In this document: positions 33,957-42,882 of the stretch, piece by piece
How positions within the stretch are numbered: position 1 is the first letter of the stretch
Layout of the letters: each line of letters opens with the position of its first letter
Origin: Solirubrobacterales bacterium
GTDB taxonomy: Bacteria; Actinomycetota; Thermoleophilia; Solirubrobacterales; 70-9
Direction of reading: 5' to 3'
Assembly (NCBI GenBank): GCA_009691195.1
Contig: SHVA01000003.1
Coordinates: 53,047-117,046, forward strand
Length of the DNA: 64,000 bases
Notes under the pieces: generated by a model
Databases searched by the model: none
Seen by the model: the letters and a program-made list of their open reading frames with translations, nothing else
Told to the model about the DNA's origin: nothing
Position numbers and translations under genes: made by a program

Positions 33957-34988
33957 TTGAGCCAAGCCGAGCGCCCGGGTATTGCCCCGGTGGCGCTCGA
34001 CGGACACGGCGCCGACGGTGGGGTCGAAGCCATCGCCGAGGGCGCTCGCATCGCCGCCGAGGCGGGTGTACCGGTACGCGTCTACGGCCCCTCGGGAACG
34101 CCGACGTCCCCCGGCGTCGAGCTGGTCGAGTGCGACGAGTGGATCGCCAACGAGGAGGAGCCGGTCGTCGCGGTGCGGGCCAAGAGCGAGGCCTCCGTTG
34201 TCAGGGCTGCCGCCGACGTCGCGGCCGGTCGCGCCTCGGCCCTGGTCAGCGCGGGCTCGACCGGCGCGACGATGACCGCGGCGCTGTTCGCGCTGAAGCG
34301 GATCCAGGGAGTCCACCGGCCGGCGCTCGCCGCCCAGGTCCCCGTGCCCGGCGGTGACGGCGCCTCGGTCCTGTTCCTCGACTCGGGCGCGAACTCGGAC
34401 GTTCGCCCTCAGCACCTCGTCCAGTTCGCCTTTCTCGGCTCGAGCTTCAGCGAGGCGGTTCTCGGGGTCCAGCGGCCGCGGGTGGCGCTGCTGTCGGTCG
34501 GCGAGGAGCCGAAGAAGGGGAGCGCCGCCGTGATCGAGGCCCACGAGGCCCTGGCGGAGGCCGAGGGGCTCGACTTCATCGGCAACGTCGAGGGCCGCGA
34601 CCTGCTCACCGGCGCCGCCGACGTGGTCGTCACCGACGGGTTCACCGGCAACGTGACGCTGAAGACGCTGGAAGGCACCGCCAGGGCGGTGGCCGACGCC
34701 GTGCGCTCCGCCTCGAGGTCCGGGCCGCGGGCGGCGGCGGGCGGCCTGCTGCTGCGTCGGGCGCTGGGGGGCCTGCGGCGGGAGCTGGATCCCAACGAGG
34801 TCGGCGGCGCGATCCTGCTCGGCCTCAGGGGCATTGCCGTGGTCGCGCACGGCAGCTCCAGCCCCACCGGGATCGCCAACGCGGTCCTGCTCGCAGACCG
34901 CGCTGGTCGCGAGCGGGCGGTGGATCGCACCGCCGATCTGCTCTCGCGCTCGGGCGCCACCCGCGAGGCGCTGCGCGAGTCGGAATAA
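33957..34988 (+). CDS. plsX: Phosphate acyltransferase PlsX
   Basis: Converts acyl-ACP to acyl-phosphate for phospholipid synthesis. 343 residues; VALDGHGADGGVEAI, SAGSTGATMTAALF, LFLDSGANSDVRPQHLVQFA and VTDGFTGNVTLKTLEG. The TTG start immediately follows the rpmF stop. The stop codon overlaps the acpP start (TAATG). Confidence 0.95.
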   Translation: MSQAERPGIAPVALDGHGADGGVEAIAEGARIAAEAGVPVRVYGPSGTPTSPGVELVECDEWIANEEEPVVAVRAKSEASVVRAAADVAAGRASALVSAGSTGATMTAALFALKRIQGVHRPALAAQVPVPGGDGASVLFLDSGANSDVRPQHLVQFAFLGSSFSEAVLGVQRPRVALLSVGEEPKKGSAAVIEAHEALAEAEGLDFIGNVEGRDLLTGAADVVVTDGFTGNVTLKTLEGTARAVADAVRSASRSGPRAAAGGLLLRRALGGLRRELDPNEVGGAILLGLRGIAVVAHGSSSPTGIANAVLLADRAGRERAVDRTADLLSRSGATREALRESE

Positions 34989-35248
34989 TGGCTGCCATGG
35001 AACGAGAAGAAGTGATGAAGCTCGTATGTGACCACCTCGTGGCCGAGCTCGGCGTCAGCGCCGACAAGATTGCCCCGGAGACCCGGTTCAAGGAGGACCT
35101 GGACGCCGACTCGCTCGACCTCTACGAGCTCGTGATGGAGCTCGAGGATCGCTATCAGATCCGGGTCAGCGAGGAGGAGGCCGCGGGCATCGAGACCGTC
35201 GGCGACGCGGTGGACTTCGTCTGCCAGCGGGTGCCGGCGGGCAGTTGA
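34988..35248 (+). CDS. acpP: Acyl carrier protein
   Basis: 86 residues, strongly acidic, with the phosphopantetheine attachment motif DADSLDLYELVM (Ser about residue 42). Carries growing acyl chains; its acyl form is the substrate of PlsX. The ATG overlaps the plsX stop; a second ATG at 34997 is possible. Confidence 0.95.
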   Translation: MAAMEREEVMKLVCDHLVAELGVSADKIAPETRFKEDLDADSLDLYELVMELEDRYQIRVSEEEAAGIETVGDAVDFVCQRVPAGS

Positions 35249-35265
35249 GCGGATCGCGCAGCTGA

Positions 35266-35952
35266 GTGGCTGAGGCCGGCGCCACCGCGACGCTGAAGGG
35301 GCTGCTCGGGCGGCTGCCCGACGAGCTCTCGAGCCGGGCGCTCTCCCACTCCTCCTGGGTCGAGCAGCGCGGCGACGCCTACGGGCGGCTTGCCTTCCTC
35401 GGTGACAGCGTCCTCGGCCTCGCGGTCGCCTCCGAGCTCTACCGGCGCTTCCCCGAGGCCGACATCGGCGAGCTGACCAAGGTCCACAATCAGGCGGTCA
35501 GCGGCCGCGCCTGTGCCGAGGTCGCCCGCGACATGGGCCTTCCCGAGCTGCTCGAGACGCGCGCGCCGACCGACGGCACGGGGCTCTCGGCCGACACCCT
35601 GGTTGCGTCCGAGCGCACGCTTGCGTCGGTGACCGAGGCGGTGATCGGCGCCTGTTACCTCGAGCACGGCTTCGAGCCGACGGCCGAGGCCGTGATCGAG
35701 GCCTTCGAGCCCGAGGTCGAGCGCGCCACGGAGTCGAAGCTGGACTTCAAGTCCGAGCTGCAGGAGTGGCTTGCCCGCAGCGGGGTGACCGTAAGCTACG
35801 ACGTGGTCAGCGAGGACGGCCCCCCGCACGAGCGGCGCTTCGACGTCAAGGCGACGGTGCAGGGAGACGACGTCGGCGTAGGCTCGGGACGCAGCAAGAA
35901 GGAGGCCGAGCAGGCCGCCGCCGAGAGGGCGCTCGAGCAGCTCAAGCGCTGA
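35266..35952 (+). CDS. rnc: Ribonuclease III family protein with altered active site
   Basis: 228 residues: endonuclease domain (about 1-150) and C-terminal double-stranded RNA-binding domain (DFKSELQEWLARSG ... SGRSKKEAEQAAAERAL). The signature box reads GRLAFLGDSVLG instead of ERLEFLGD(S/A)VL: the two Glu (A. aeolicus E37, E40) are Gly40 and Ala43; Asp47 (D44) is kept. The second acidic site LASVTEAVIGACYLE has Ser121 for the usual Asp (D107) and keeps Glu124 (E110). Two of four family metal ligands are thus missing, while fold-defining residues and the RNA-binding domain are intact. Position between acpP and smc is the conserved one. Activity cannot be assumed. Confidence 0.9.
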   Translation: MAEAGATATLKGLLGRLPDELSSRALSHSSWVEQRGDAYGRLAFLGDSVLGLAVASELYRRFPEADIGELTKVHNQAVSGRACAEVARDMGLPELLETRAPTDGTGLSADTLVASERTLASVTEAVIGACYLEHGFEPTAEAVIEAFEPEVERATESKLDFKSELQEWLARSGVTVSYDVVSEDGPPHERRFDVKATVQGDDVGVGSGRSKKEAEQAAAERALEQLKR

Positions 35953-35990
35953 GCCGTCCGGGCTGCCCGCGAATCTAAGACGCTCAAGTC

Positions 35991-38900
35991 ATGTACCTGA
36001 AGGCGCTCAATCTCAAGGGGTTCAAATCGTTCCCCGACCGAACCCGGCTCAACTTCTCGCCGGGCGTCAGCGTGATCGTCGGCCCGAACGGCTGCGGCAA
36101 ATCGAACATCACCGACGCCGTTCTCTGGGCACTCGGGGAGCAGAGCCCGTTGGCGGTCCGCGGGCAGACTATGCAGGACGTGATCTTCGCCGGCGGAAAG
36201 GGGCAGTCCGCGCGTCGCTTCGCCGAGGTCGAGGTCGTGATCGACAACTCCGAGGGCCGCGCCAACAGCGAGTTCTCCGAGATCTCCGTCACCCGCCGCA
36301 TCGAGCGCGGCGGCGAGGGCGAGTACCGGCTCAACGGAGCACGCTGCCGGCTCTCCGACGTGCTCGAGGCGCTTTCGGACACCAACCTCGGCCGTGAGAT
36401 GCACTCCGTGATCAGCCAGGGCCGGGTCGAGCAGATCATCAACTCCAAGCCGAGAGACCGCCGCCTGCTGATCGAGGAGGCCGCCGGCCTCGGCAAGCAC
36501 CGCAAGCGCCGACGCCGGGCGCAGCTGAAACTGGATCGCACGGCTGAGAACCTCGACCGCGCTGTTGATGTCGAACGCGAGGCGCGCTCGCGGCTTCGCC
36601 CGCTCAAGCGCCAGGCCGAGGCGGCCGAGAGGCACGCCCGGATGAGCACCCAGGAGGATGAGCTGAGTGCGGAGCTGGTGGCGAGCGAGCTGCTGGAGGC
36701 CCAGAGCGCGCTGTCGGAGGCCGAGAAGGGGCTCGTAACTGTGCGCAAGCGGCGCGACGGGATCGACGCCAAGCTCAGTGAGGTACGGGAGAAGCGCCGG
36801 CTGATCGAGGAGCGGATCGCCACGGGCGATGCCGCACGCCGCCGCCGCGCCGAGCAGCTCGCCGAGGGACGGGCCGCGATTGAGCGCCTTCGTGCCCGCG
36901 CGGAGACGATCGAGATGGCCGAGCGTGAGCTTCGCGCCGGCCTGGGTGAGCGCCAGCTGCGCCTGGTCGAGCTCGGCGAGGAGCTCGGCACCGAGAGCGA
37001 CGCCGCGGCGCGCGTGACCGAGCTGGAGGCCGAGCTGGCCGAGCTCGATCGCGGCGTGAGCGCCGAGGGCGGCCCGTTGGCCAAGCTGCGAGCGGCCGCC
37101 GAAGCCGCCGAGGTCCGGCGCGCCGAGTTGGAAGCGAAGCTGAAGCCGGCGGCCGAGGCCGCCGAGGAGGCGCTCGCCGCGGTCACCCGCGCCGAGCGCG
37201 CGAAGGAGCTTGCTCGCGTCGAGGCCGAGAAGGCAGCCCAGCGCCGCGCCGCGCTCGCCGGCGAGCTCGCCGCGGTGGAGGCGCGCCTCGCCGCCGCCGT
37301 TGCGGCCGAGGGTTCCGGCGAGACCGTCCTCTCCGGGCTGGTGGAGGCGGCGCCCGGGCTGGAGCTGGCCCTGTCGGCCGCACTGGGCGAGCGCCTCCGC
37401 GCGATCCTGGTCTCCAACCTCGCAGAGGGCGTCGCGCGTCTGCGGGCTGTGGAGGGAGCCTCTCGCGCGCTTCTGGACTCCGGGCCCGAGGGCGACGGCG
37501 AGGCCCAGCCGCCGGTCGAGGGGGCGCGGGCGCTGCTCGAGCTGACCGATGCCCAGGAGGGCGCCCGCTCCGCTCTGCGCCGGCTGCTCGCCGATACCTG
37601 GCTCGTGGACGACCTCGATGAGCTGCCCGCGGACTTCCGCGGCGTGGCCGTGACGATCAAGGGCGAGTGCTACGACGGCCGCATCGGCGAGCTGCGGCGG
37701 GTGCCCCGCGAGGCCGAGGACGCGGGGCTGGCTGCGCGCTCGGCCCGCGAGGAGCTCGCCCTCCGGGTGGCCAAGCGCGAGGAGACCCAGCTTCGCGCGA
37801 CCCGCGACCTCGAGCGTGCCGAGGAGACCCTCACCGCCGCCCGCGGCGAGCTCGAGGAGGGCGAGGGCGCGATGCGCTCCAGCCGCCGTGAGCTGGACCA
37901 GGCCGCTGAGGAGGCGAGCCGCGCTGCCTGGCTGGCCGAGCGCCGCGCCGAGAGCGGAGCGGGGGAGGGACCTGAGGCGCTGAAGCGGGCGCAGCTCGAG
38001 GCCGAGCTCAGCGCCGAGCGGCGCCACGCCGAGGCCGCTGAGCGCGCGAAGGTCGTCCACGAGGCTGACCGCGACCGCCTCAAGAAGCGGATCGAGCTCG
38101 AGCGTGAGACTCTCCCGGCGCTGGCCCGGATCCGCGCCGCGCTGTTCACGCTCGCGGATCGTCTCTCCCAGCGAAGCGGAGCCGGCCGTGGCGATGGCGA
38201 GGCGGCGGGCGACGACATCGCGACGGAGTTGCGGGAGTGCTCGGAGCGGGAGTTCGGCCTCCAGGCGGAGTTCCGGGACGCGAGCGAGCAGCTCACGGCC
38301 GCCGAGGTCGAGGGCTCCCAGCTCCGCGACCGCCGCGACGAGGCCGCGACGGAGCTGGAGCGGATCGCCAAGAGCCTCGATCGTGAGCTCGGCCCGGCCG
38401 AGGCAGCCTTGGCCGAGGAGGGCAGGCGTGAGGTCGAGCTCAAGCTCGAGCGGTTGCTGCGCCGGCGCGAGCAGATCGGCCCCGTCAACCCCCTGGCCGA
38501 GCGGGAGTGCGCCGAGGCCCGCGAGCACGCCGACGAGCTCAAGCTCCAGCGCGAGGACCTCGAGCGCGCGATCTCCGAGCTCCGCTCCTTGATCCGGCGC
38601 GCCGACAAGGAGATCGCCGCGGCCTTCGAAGAGACCTTCGAGGCCACGGCCCGCAACTTCGAGGAGATGGTCTCCGAGCTATTCCCCGGTGGCCGCGGGA
38701 GGCTGCGGCGGATGGAGATCGGGCCGAAGCCCGTCGAGCAGAGCTTCGCCGCGCAGGGCTCGGCTGAAGCGGCGTCGGAGGACGCCTGTGGCGAGGACGG
38801 GGACGACGACCAGGACGGCCACGGCAGTGAGGTCGGGGTCGAGATCGAGGTGACGCCGGCGGGCAAGTCGATGCGCCGTCTGAGCCTGCTGTCGGGCGGC

Positions 38901-39218
38901 GAGAAGTCGCTGGTGGCGCTGGCCTTCGTCTTCTCGGTGCTGCTCGCGAGGCCATGCCCGTTTTACATCCTCGACGAGGTCGAGGCTGCCCTCGACGACA
39001 TCAACCTCGACCGCTTCCTGCGCCTGGTCCGCCGCTTCGCCGCGCGTTCGCAGTTCATCGTCGTGACCCACCAGAAGCGCACGATGGACGCAGCCGACGT
39101 CCTCTACGGCGTCAGCATGGCCGGCGACGGCATCACCAAGGTGGTCTCGCGCAAGCTCCCGCCCGATCAGACCGAGCTCGCCGGAGACGCCGGCCCGGCC
39201 GTCGCCGAGGCCGCCTGA
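35991..39218 (+). CDS. smc: Chromosome partition protein SMC
   Basis: 1075 residues, shorter than the usual ~1180. N-terminal Walker A GPNGCGKSNITDAV (about residue 32), coiled coil 1 (about 170-430), hinge (about 440-580, SGLVEAAPGLELALSAALG), coiled coil 2 (about 590-900), C-terminal head with LSLLSGGEKSLVALAFVF (about 967) and Walker B YILDEVEAALDD. An acidic Ala/Asp/Gly insertion (about residues 922-953) interrupts the C-terminal lobe just before the signature. Forms the condensin ring with ScpAB, which are not in the window. Confidence 0.96.
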   Translation: MYLKALNLKGFKSFPDRTRLNFSPGVSVIVGPNGCGKSNITDAVLWALGEQSPLAVRGQTMQDVIFAGGKGQSARRFAEVEVVIDNSEGRANSEFSEISVTRRIERGGEGEYRLNGARCRLSDVLEALSDTNLGREMHSVISQGRVEQIINSKPRDRRLLIEEAAGLGKHRKRRRRAQLKLDRTAENLDRAVDVEREARSRLRPLKRQAEAAERHARMSTQEDELSAELVASELLEAQSALSEAEKGLVTVRKRRDGIDAKLSEVREKRRLIEERIATGDAARRRRAEQLAEGRAAIERLRARAETIEMAERELRAGLGERQLRLVELGEELGTESDAAARVTELEAELAELDRGVSAEGGPLAKLRAAAEAAEVRRAELEAKLKPAAEAAEEALAAVTRAERAKELARVEAEKAAQRRAALAGELAAVEARLAAAVAAEGSGETVLSGLVEAAPGLELALSAALGERLRAILVSNLAEGVARLRAVEGASRALLDSGPEGDGEAQPPVEGARALLELTDAQEGARSALRRLLADTWLVDDLDELPADFRGVAVTIKGECYDGRIGELRRVPREAEDAGLAARSAREELALRVAKREETQLRATRDLERAEETLTAARGELEEGEGAMRSSRRELDQAAEEASRAAWLAERRAESGAGEGPEALKRAQLEAELSAERRHAEAAERAKVVHEADRDRLKKRIELERETLPALARIRAALFTLADRLSQRSGAGRGDGEAAGDDIATELRECSEREFGLQAEFRDASEQLTAAEVEGSQLRDRRDEAATELERIAKSLDRELGPAEAALAEEGRREVELKLERLLRRREQIGPVNPLAERECAEAREHADELKLQREDLERAISELRSLIRRADKEIAAAFEETFEATARNFEEMVSELFPGGRGRLRRMEIGPKPVEQSFAAQGSAEAASEDACGEDGDDDQDGHGSEVGVEIEVTPAGKSMRRLSLLSGGEKSLVALAFVFSVLLARPCPFYILDEVEAALDDINLDRFLRLVRRFAARSQFIVVTHQKRTMDAADVLYGVSMAGDGITKVVSRKLPPDQTELAGDAGPAVAEAA

Positions 39219-39259
39219 GCGTCAAGCGGGGTTCCTGACCCGGCTACGCTCCCGCGTCC

Positions 39260-40255
39260 ATGGCGGCGGACTGGAGCAAGGCATTCGACCTCGGTGAGGG
39301 CTCCGGGGACGCGGCCGTCCCAGAGCCGGAGGAGAAGGCAGCGGGGTTGTTCGGCCGCCTGCGGGAGGGCCTCTCACGCAGCCGCCAGGCGCTCGGCGCC
39401 GAGCTGGGGGCGAGCTTCAGCGGCCCGATCGACGAGGGCACCTGGGAGCAGCTCGAGGAGGCGCTGATCCTGGCCGACGTCGGCGCGCCGACCACCGCCG
39501 AGGTGGTGCAGCGGCTCGAGGACGAGGCCGAGGCGGGGGGGATCTCGGGAGGCGACGAGCTCCGCGAGCGCCTGATGGAGGTGCTGGCCGAGGTCGCCTC
39601 GCCCGAGCAGGCCTCAGCGCGGATCGACCTCCGCAGCAGGCCGGCGGTGCTGATGGTCGTCGGCGTCAACGGCACCGGCAAGACCACGACGATCGGCAAG
39701 CTCTCCTGGCACCTGCAGAAGGATCTCGGGCTCGACGTGATCGTGGCGGCGGCCGACACCTACCGCGCGGCGGCCGTCGAGCAGCTCGCCGAGTGGGCCG
39801 AGCGCTCGGGTTGCCAGATCGTCCGGGGAACGCAGGGCGGGGACCCGGGAGCGGTCGCCTACGACGCGATCGCGGCGGCCACGGCGCGGGGCGCGGACGT
39901 CGTCATCTGCGATACGGCGGGAAGGCTGCACACGCAGGACGACCTGATGGGGGAGCTGGCCAAGGTGCGGCGGGTGATCGCGGGGCAGCTCGAGGGGGCG
40001 CCGCACGAGACGCTGGTCGTGATCGACGCCACCACCGGGCAGAACGGGGTGCGTCAGGCAAAGGCGTTCGCCGAGACCGCCGAGGTCACAGGGGCGGTTC
40101 TGACCAAGCTCGACGGCAGCGCCAAGGGCGGCGTTGCCCTTGCGATCGGCCGCGAGCTGGGCATCCCGGTGAAGCTGATCGGGGTCGGCGAGAGCCTCGA
40201 GGACCTGCGCCCGTTCGACGCCGAGGAGTTCGCGCGCGCCCTGGTCGCGGAGTGA
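39260..40255 (+). CDS. ftsY: Signal recognition particle receptor FtsY
   Basis: 331 residues with a short acidic N-terminal A region (about 1-45), four-helix N domain, and G domain: VVGVNGTGKTTTIGKLS, AADTYRAAAVEQL, CDTAGRLHTQDDLM, TKLDGSAKGG. Receives ribosome-nascent-chain complexes from Ffh (encoded at 41491) at the membrane. ATG follows smc by 41 nt. Confidence 0.96.
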   Translation: MAADWSKAFDLGEGSGDAAVPEPEEKAAGLFGRLREGLSRSRQALGAELGASFSGPIDEGTWEQLEEALILADVGAPTTAEVVQRLEDEAEAGGISGGDELRERLMEVLAEVASPEQASARIDLRSRPAVLMVVGVNGTGKTTTIGKLSWHLQKDLGLDVIVAAADTYRAAAVEQLAEWAERSGCQIVRGTQGGDPGAVAYDAIAAATARGADVVICDTAGRLHTQDDLMGELAKVRRVIAGQLEGAPHETLVVIDATTGQNGVRQAKAFAETAEVTGAVLTKLDGSAKGGVALAIGRELGIPVKLIGVGESLEDLRPFDAEEFARALVAE

Positions 40256-40261
40256 CGCCGC

Positions 40262-40572
40262 TCACCAGGCGCGGGCGAGATTGGCCCTGGCCGTGGTCTC
40301 GACCGGGTCGTCGAAGGCCGGGTCAGGTGGGGGCACCAGGGTCTGGCCGTCGGCGCTGACCCCGGCCAGCACCCGCTCGCTCGCCTGCTCGGCATCACCA
40401 CGTGGCCCGTGGCGTCGAGCAGCTCGGCGTCGGCGCCCTCAACCTTGGCGCCGACCGCGGCGATGCGGCCGTCCTCGATCAGGACGGATCCCTCGGCGAG
40501 TTCGCCGACGGCGTCGTCGACCGATAGGACATATCCCCCTTGGATCAGCAGTCGCTCGGACGCCTGGTGGTC
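40262..40572 (-). pseudogene. Amidohydrolase relic: N- and C-terminal ends joined
   Basis: On the minus strand, 40572 to about 40400 reads LLIQGGYVLSVDDAVGELAE ... VLIEDGRIAAVGAKVEGADAELLDATGHVVMP, the N-terminal beta-domain of a chlorohydrolase/TrzA-type amidohydrolase. In another frame the rest reads DAEQASERVLAGVSADG ... ARANLARAW-stop, like the C-terminal helix of the same family. The catalytic barrel (roughly 350 residues, all metal His/Asp) is gone and no start codon remains. Non-functional fragment. Confidence 0.65.
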
Positions 40573-40589
40573 CCCGTCCTCGGGATCCC

Positions 40590-41009
40590 CTAGACGAGCT
40601 GCTCGGCAGCGTAGCGGCCGAGGGACTCGCGCAGCCACTCGGGCACCGGCGTCTTCTCGCGGCTGCGGGTGTCGATGCAGACGTGCCGCAGGGTGCCGTG
40701 GACAAGCAGCTCGTCGTCGCGAACGGCGTCGATCTCGGTGCTGATGCTGGTGTTGCCGATCTGCGTCACGGTCGCCCGCAGCTCGATCACGTCGTCGAAG
40801 CCGGCCGGTGCCAGGAAGCGAAGGTTGGTCTCGGCGACGACCGCCTCGACCCCGCGTTCGACGACCTCCTGCCAGGGGCAGCCGGCCGCGCGCCAGAGCT
40901 CGGTGATGGCGACGTCGAAGTAGAGGAGGTAGTTGGCATTGAAGACGATCCCCTGCGGATCGCACTCGCCGAAGCGGACGCGGAGCTCGTGTGTGAAGGG
41001 CGGCGGCAA
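40590..41009 (-). CDS. Acyl-CoA thioesterase, 4HBT hotdog fold
   Basis: 139 residues with the YbgC/FadM-type motif VRFGECDPQGIVFNANYLLYFD (catalytic Asp) and IGNTSISTEIDAV. Hydrolyses acyl-CoA of unknown chain length. The TTG start at 41009 is supported by TAGTCT (minus 41023-41018) exactly 8 nt upstream; that hexamer contains the stop codon of the next gene. Confidence 0.85.
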   Translation of the reverse strand: MPPPFTHELRVRFGECDPQGIVFNANYLLYFDVAITELWRAAGCPWQEVVERGVEAVVAETNLRFLAPAGFDDVIELRATVTQIGNTSISTEIDAVRDDELLVHGTLRHVCIDTRSREKTPVPEWLRESLGRYAAEQLV

Positions 41010-41017
41010 GGCGGTGC

Positions 41018-41023
41018 AGACTA
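41018..41023 (-). promoter_or_regulatory. -10 box of the thioesterase gene overlapping a stop codon
   Basis: TAGTCT on the minus strand; its TAG is the stop of the SnoaL-like gene. 8 nt to TTG 41009. Confidence 0.5.
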
Positions 41024-41440
41024 GTCCGACGAAGCCGCGGACGGCCCTCCGCCGAGCCCCGCGGCCTCGAGGGCGCGGTCCGAAACCCCGAAATCCTCGT
41101 AGCGAACGAGCAACCCGTCCCGGAAGCTTGCGATGGCGCCCGTCGGGATGTCGGTCTCGACGCCGCTTCCCCGGCCACGGACCCGGATCGTCCCGATCAA
41201 CAGGCAGCGGTCGCCGAGGTCAGGGACGTCGGTGCAGTCGGGCTCGAAGAGCTCGAAGCTCTCGGCGCTGTCCTTCCAGAACGCACGCATCCCCTCGTGG
41301 CCCCTGTATCCGCCCTCGACGGCTGAGCGCAGCGGCTCGAACTCGATCTCGGGGTCGCAGCCGCGCAGACCCTCCTCCATATCGCCCCGGCGAAAGGCGT
41401 CCATCCCGCGAAGGAAGGCATCGATGTTCTGCTGGGACAC
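41021..41440 (-). CDS. SnoaL/NTF2-like small enzyme or binding protein
   Basis: 139 residues from GTG 41440: SQQNIDAFLRGMDAFRRGDM, EGGYRGHEGMRAFWKDSAE, VRGRGSGVETDIPTGAIASFRDG, the cone-shaped NTF2-like fold. Ligand or reaction unknown. The start is set by TAGCTT (minus 41453-41448) ending 7 nt before GTG 41440; a TTG at 41449 would overlap the promoter. Confidence 0.8.
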   Translation of the reverse strand: MSQQNIDAFLRGMDAFRRGDMEEGLRGCDPEIEFEPLRSAVEGGYRGHEGMRAFWKDSAESFELFEPDCTDVPDLGDRCLLIGTIRVRGRGSGVETDIPTGAIASFRDGLLVRYEDFGVSDRALEAAGLGGGPSAASSD

Positions 41441-41447
41441 CGCAGGC

Positions 41448-41453
41448 AAGCTA
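41448..41453 (-). promoter_or_regulatory. -10 box, leaderless SnoaL-like gene
   Basis: TAGCTT on the minus strand, 7 nt before GTG 41440. Only 24 nt from the divergent ffh -10 box. Confidence 0.5.
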
Positions 41454-41477
41454 TCGGTCGAAGGGCCCGCCCGCGAC

Positions 41478-41483
41478 TAAGCT
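41478..41483 (+). promoter_or_regulatory. -10 box, leaderless ffh
   Basis: TAAGCT followed by 7 nt and ATG 41491. Confidence 0.55.
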
Positions 41484-41490
41484 GGATGCG

Positions 41491-42822
41491 ATGTTCGACC
41501 AGCTCTCAGAGCGCCTCCAGGGAGTGCTCGGCGAGATCCGATCGCGCGGCAAGCTCTCGGAGGACGACCTCAAGAAGGCCCTCCGTGAGGTGCGGCTGGC
41601 CCTGCTCGAGGCCGACGTCAACTTCAAGCTCGTCAAGGACTTCACCGAGTCGCTGCGCGAGCGGCTCGCGGGCGAGGACATCGACGACGCCCTCAACCCC
41701 GGCCAGCACGTGGTCAAGGCCGTCAACGATGAGCTGACGGCTTTGATGGGCGGCGCCGGCAGGGATCTCGCGTTTGCCCCGAGCGGCACCACGGTGATCC
41801 TGATGGCCGGCCTCCAAGGGTCCGGAAAGACGACCGCGACGGCCAAGCTCGGGCGGCTGCTCGCCCAGCAGGGCAAGGACGTCGCCCTGGCGGCGTGTGA
41901 TCTGCAGCGGCCCGCGGCGGTGGAGCAGCTTCGCAAGATGGGCGCCCAGGCGGGCGTCCACGTCTACTCCAAGGACGAGACCACCGATGCGGTCGAGGTC
42001 GCGGGGTGGGCGCGCGACGAGGCCGCGCGGGAGCACCGCGACGTGCTGATCGTCGATACCGCGGGGCGGCTCCACGTGGACGAGGACCTGATGGACGAGC
42101 TGGCCCGGATCCGCAAGCGGGTCAAGCCCCACGACGTGCTCCTCGTCCTCGATGCGATGACCGGCCAGGACGCCGTCAACGTCGCTGAGTCGTTTGCGGA
42201 CGTCGCGGAGTTCGACGGCGTCGTGATCACCAAGCTCGACGGTGACGCGCGCGGCGGCGCCGCGCTCTCGGTCAGGGCGGTGACCGGCAAGCCGATCATC
42301 TACGCCTCGACCGGCGAGCGGATCGAGCAGCTCGAGCGCTTCCACCCGGACCGGATGGCGAGCCGCATCCTCGGGATGGGCGACGTGATGTCGTTGATCG
42401 AGAAGACCCAGGACGAGTTCAGCGCCGACCAGGCCGCCGACCTCGAGCAGAAGATCCGCAAGCAGCAGTTCACGCTCGAGGACTTCCTCTCGCAGATGCA
42501 GCAGGTCCGCAAGATGGGGCCGCTCGGGAACCTGCTCGGGATGCTCCCTGGCGGAGGCAACGCCATGAAGCAGATGGGCAACGTCGACGAGCGCGAGCTC
42601 GACCGGATCGAGGCGATCATCCTTTCGATGACGCCCCACGAGCGGGCGCATCCTGAGGAGATCAACGGCTCGCGGCGCAAGCGCATCGCCGTCGGCTCGG
42701 GCACGACGGTTCAGGCCGTCAACAAGCTGACCAAGCAGTTCGGCCAGATGCGCAAGCTGATGAAGCAGATGGTCGAGGGCAAGATGCCCGACCCGCAGCA
42801 GCTGATGAAGGGGATGAAGTAG
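41491..42822 (+). CDS. ffh: Signal recognition particle protein Ffh
   Basis: 443 residues. N domain, G domain with AGLQGSGKTTATAKLGRLL, ACDLQRPAAVEQL, VDTAGRLHVDEDLMDEL, TKLDGDARGG, and methionine-rich M domain (KMGPLGNLLGMLPGGG ... MRKLMKQMVEGKMPDPQQLM) that binds 4.5S RNA and signal sequences. Partner of FtsY. No 4.5S RNA gene was recognised in the window. Confidence 0.97.
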   Translation: MFDQLSERLQGVLGEIRSRGKLSEDDLKKALREVRLALLEADVNFKLVKDFTESLRERLAGEDIDDALNPGQHVVKAVNDELTALMGGAGRDLAFAPSGTTVILMAGLQGSGKTTATAKLGRLLAQQGKDVALAACDLQRPAAVEQLRKMGAQAGVHVYSKDETTDAVEVAGWARDEAAREHRDVLIVDTAGRLHVDEDLMDELARIRKRVKPHDVLLVLDAMTGQDAVNVAESFADVAEFDGVVITKLDGDARGGAALSVRAVTGKPIIYASTGERIEQLERFHPDRMASRILGMGDVMSLIEKTQDEFSADQAADLEQKIRKQQFTLEDFLSQMQQVRKMGPLGNLLGMLPGGGNAMKQMGNVDERELDRIEAIILSMTPHERAHPEEINGSRRKRIAVGSGTTVQAVNKLTKQFGQMRKLMKQMVEGKMPDPQQLMKGMK

Positions 42823-42882
42823 CTAGCCGGAAAGACGTGCGACCCGCGTTGGTCTGATTCCCGCTGTATCGGCGCTCAGGGG

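Noticed and set aside
35796..38528. Long open frame antisense to smc (about 910 codons)
   Set aside because: Leu/Ala/Gly repeats mirror the Glu/Ala/Arg coiled-coil codons of smc; no domain or ribosome site.
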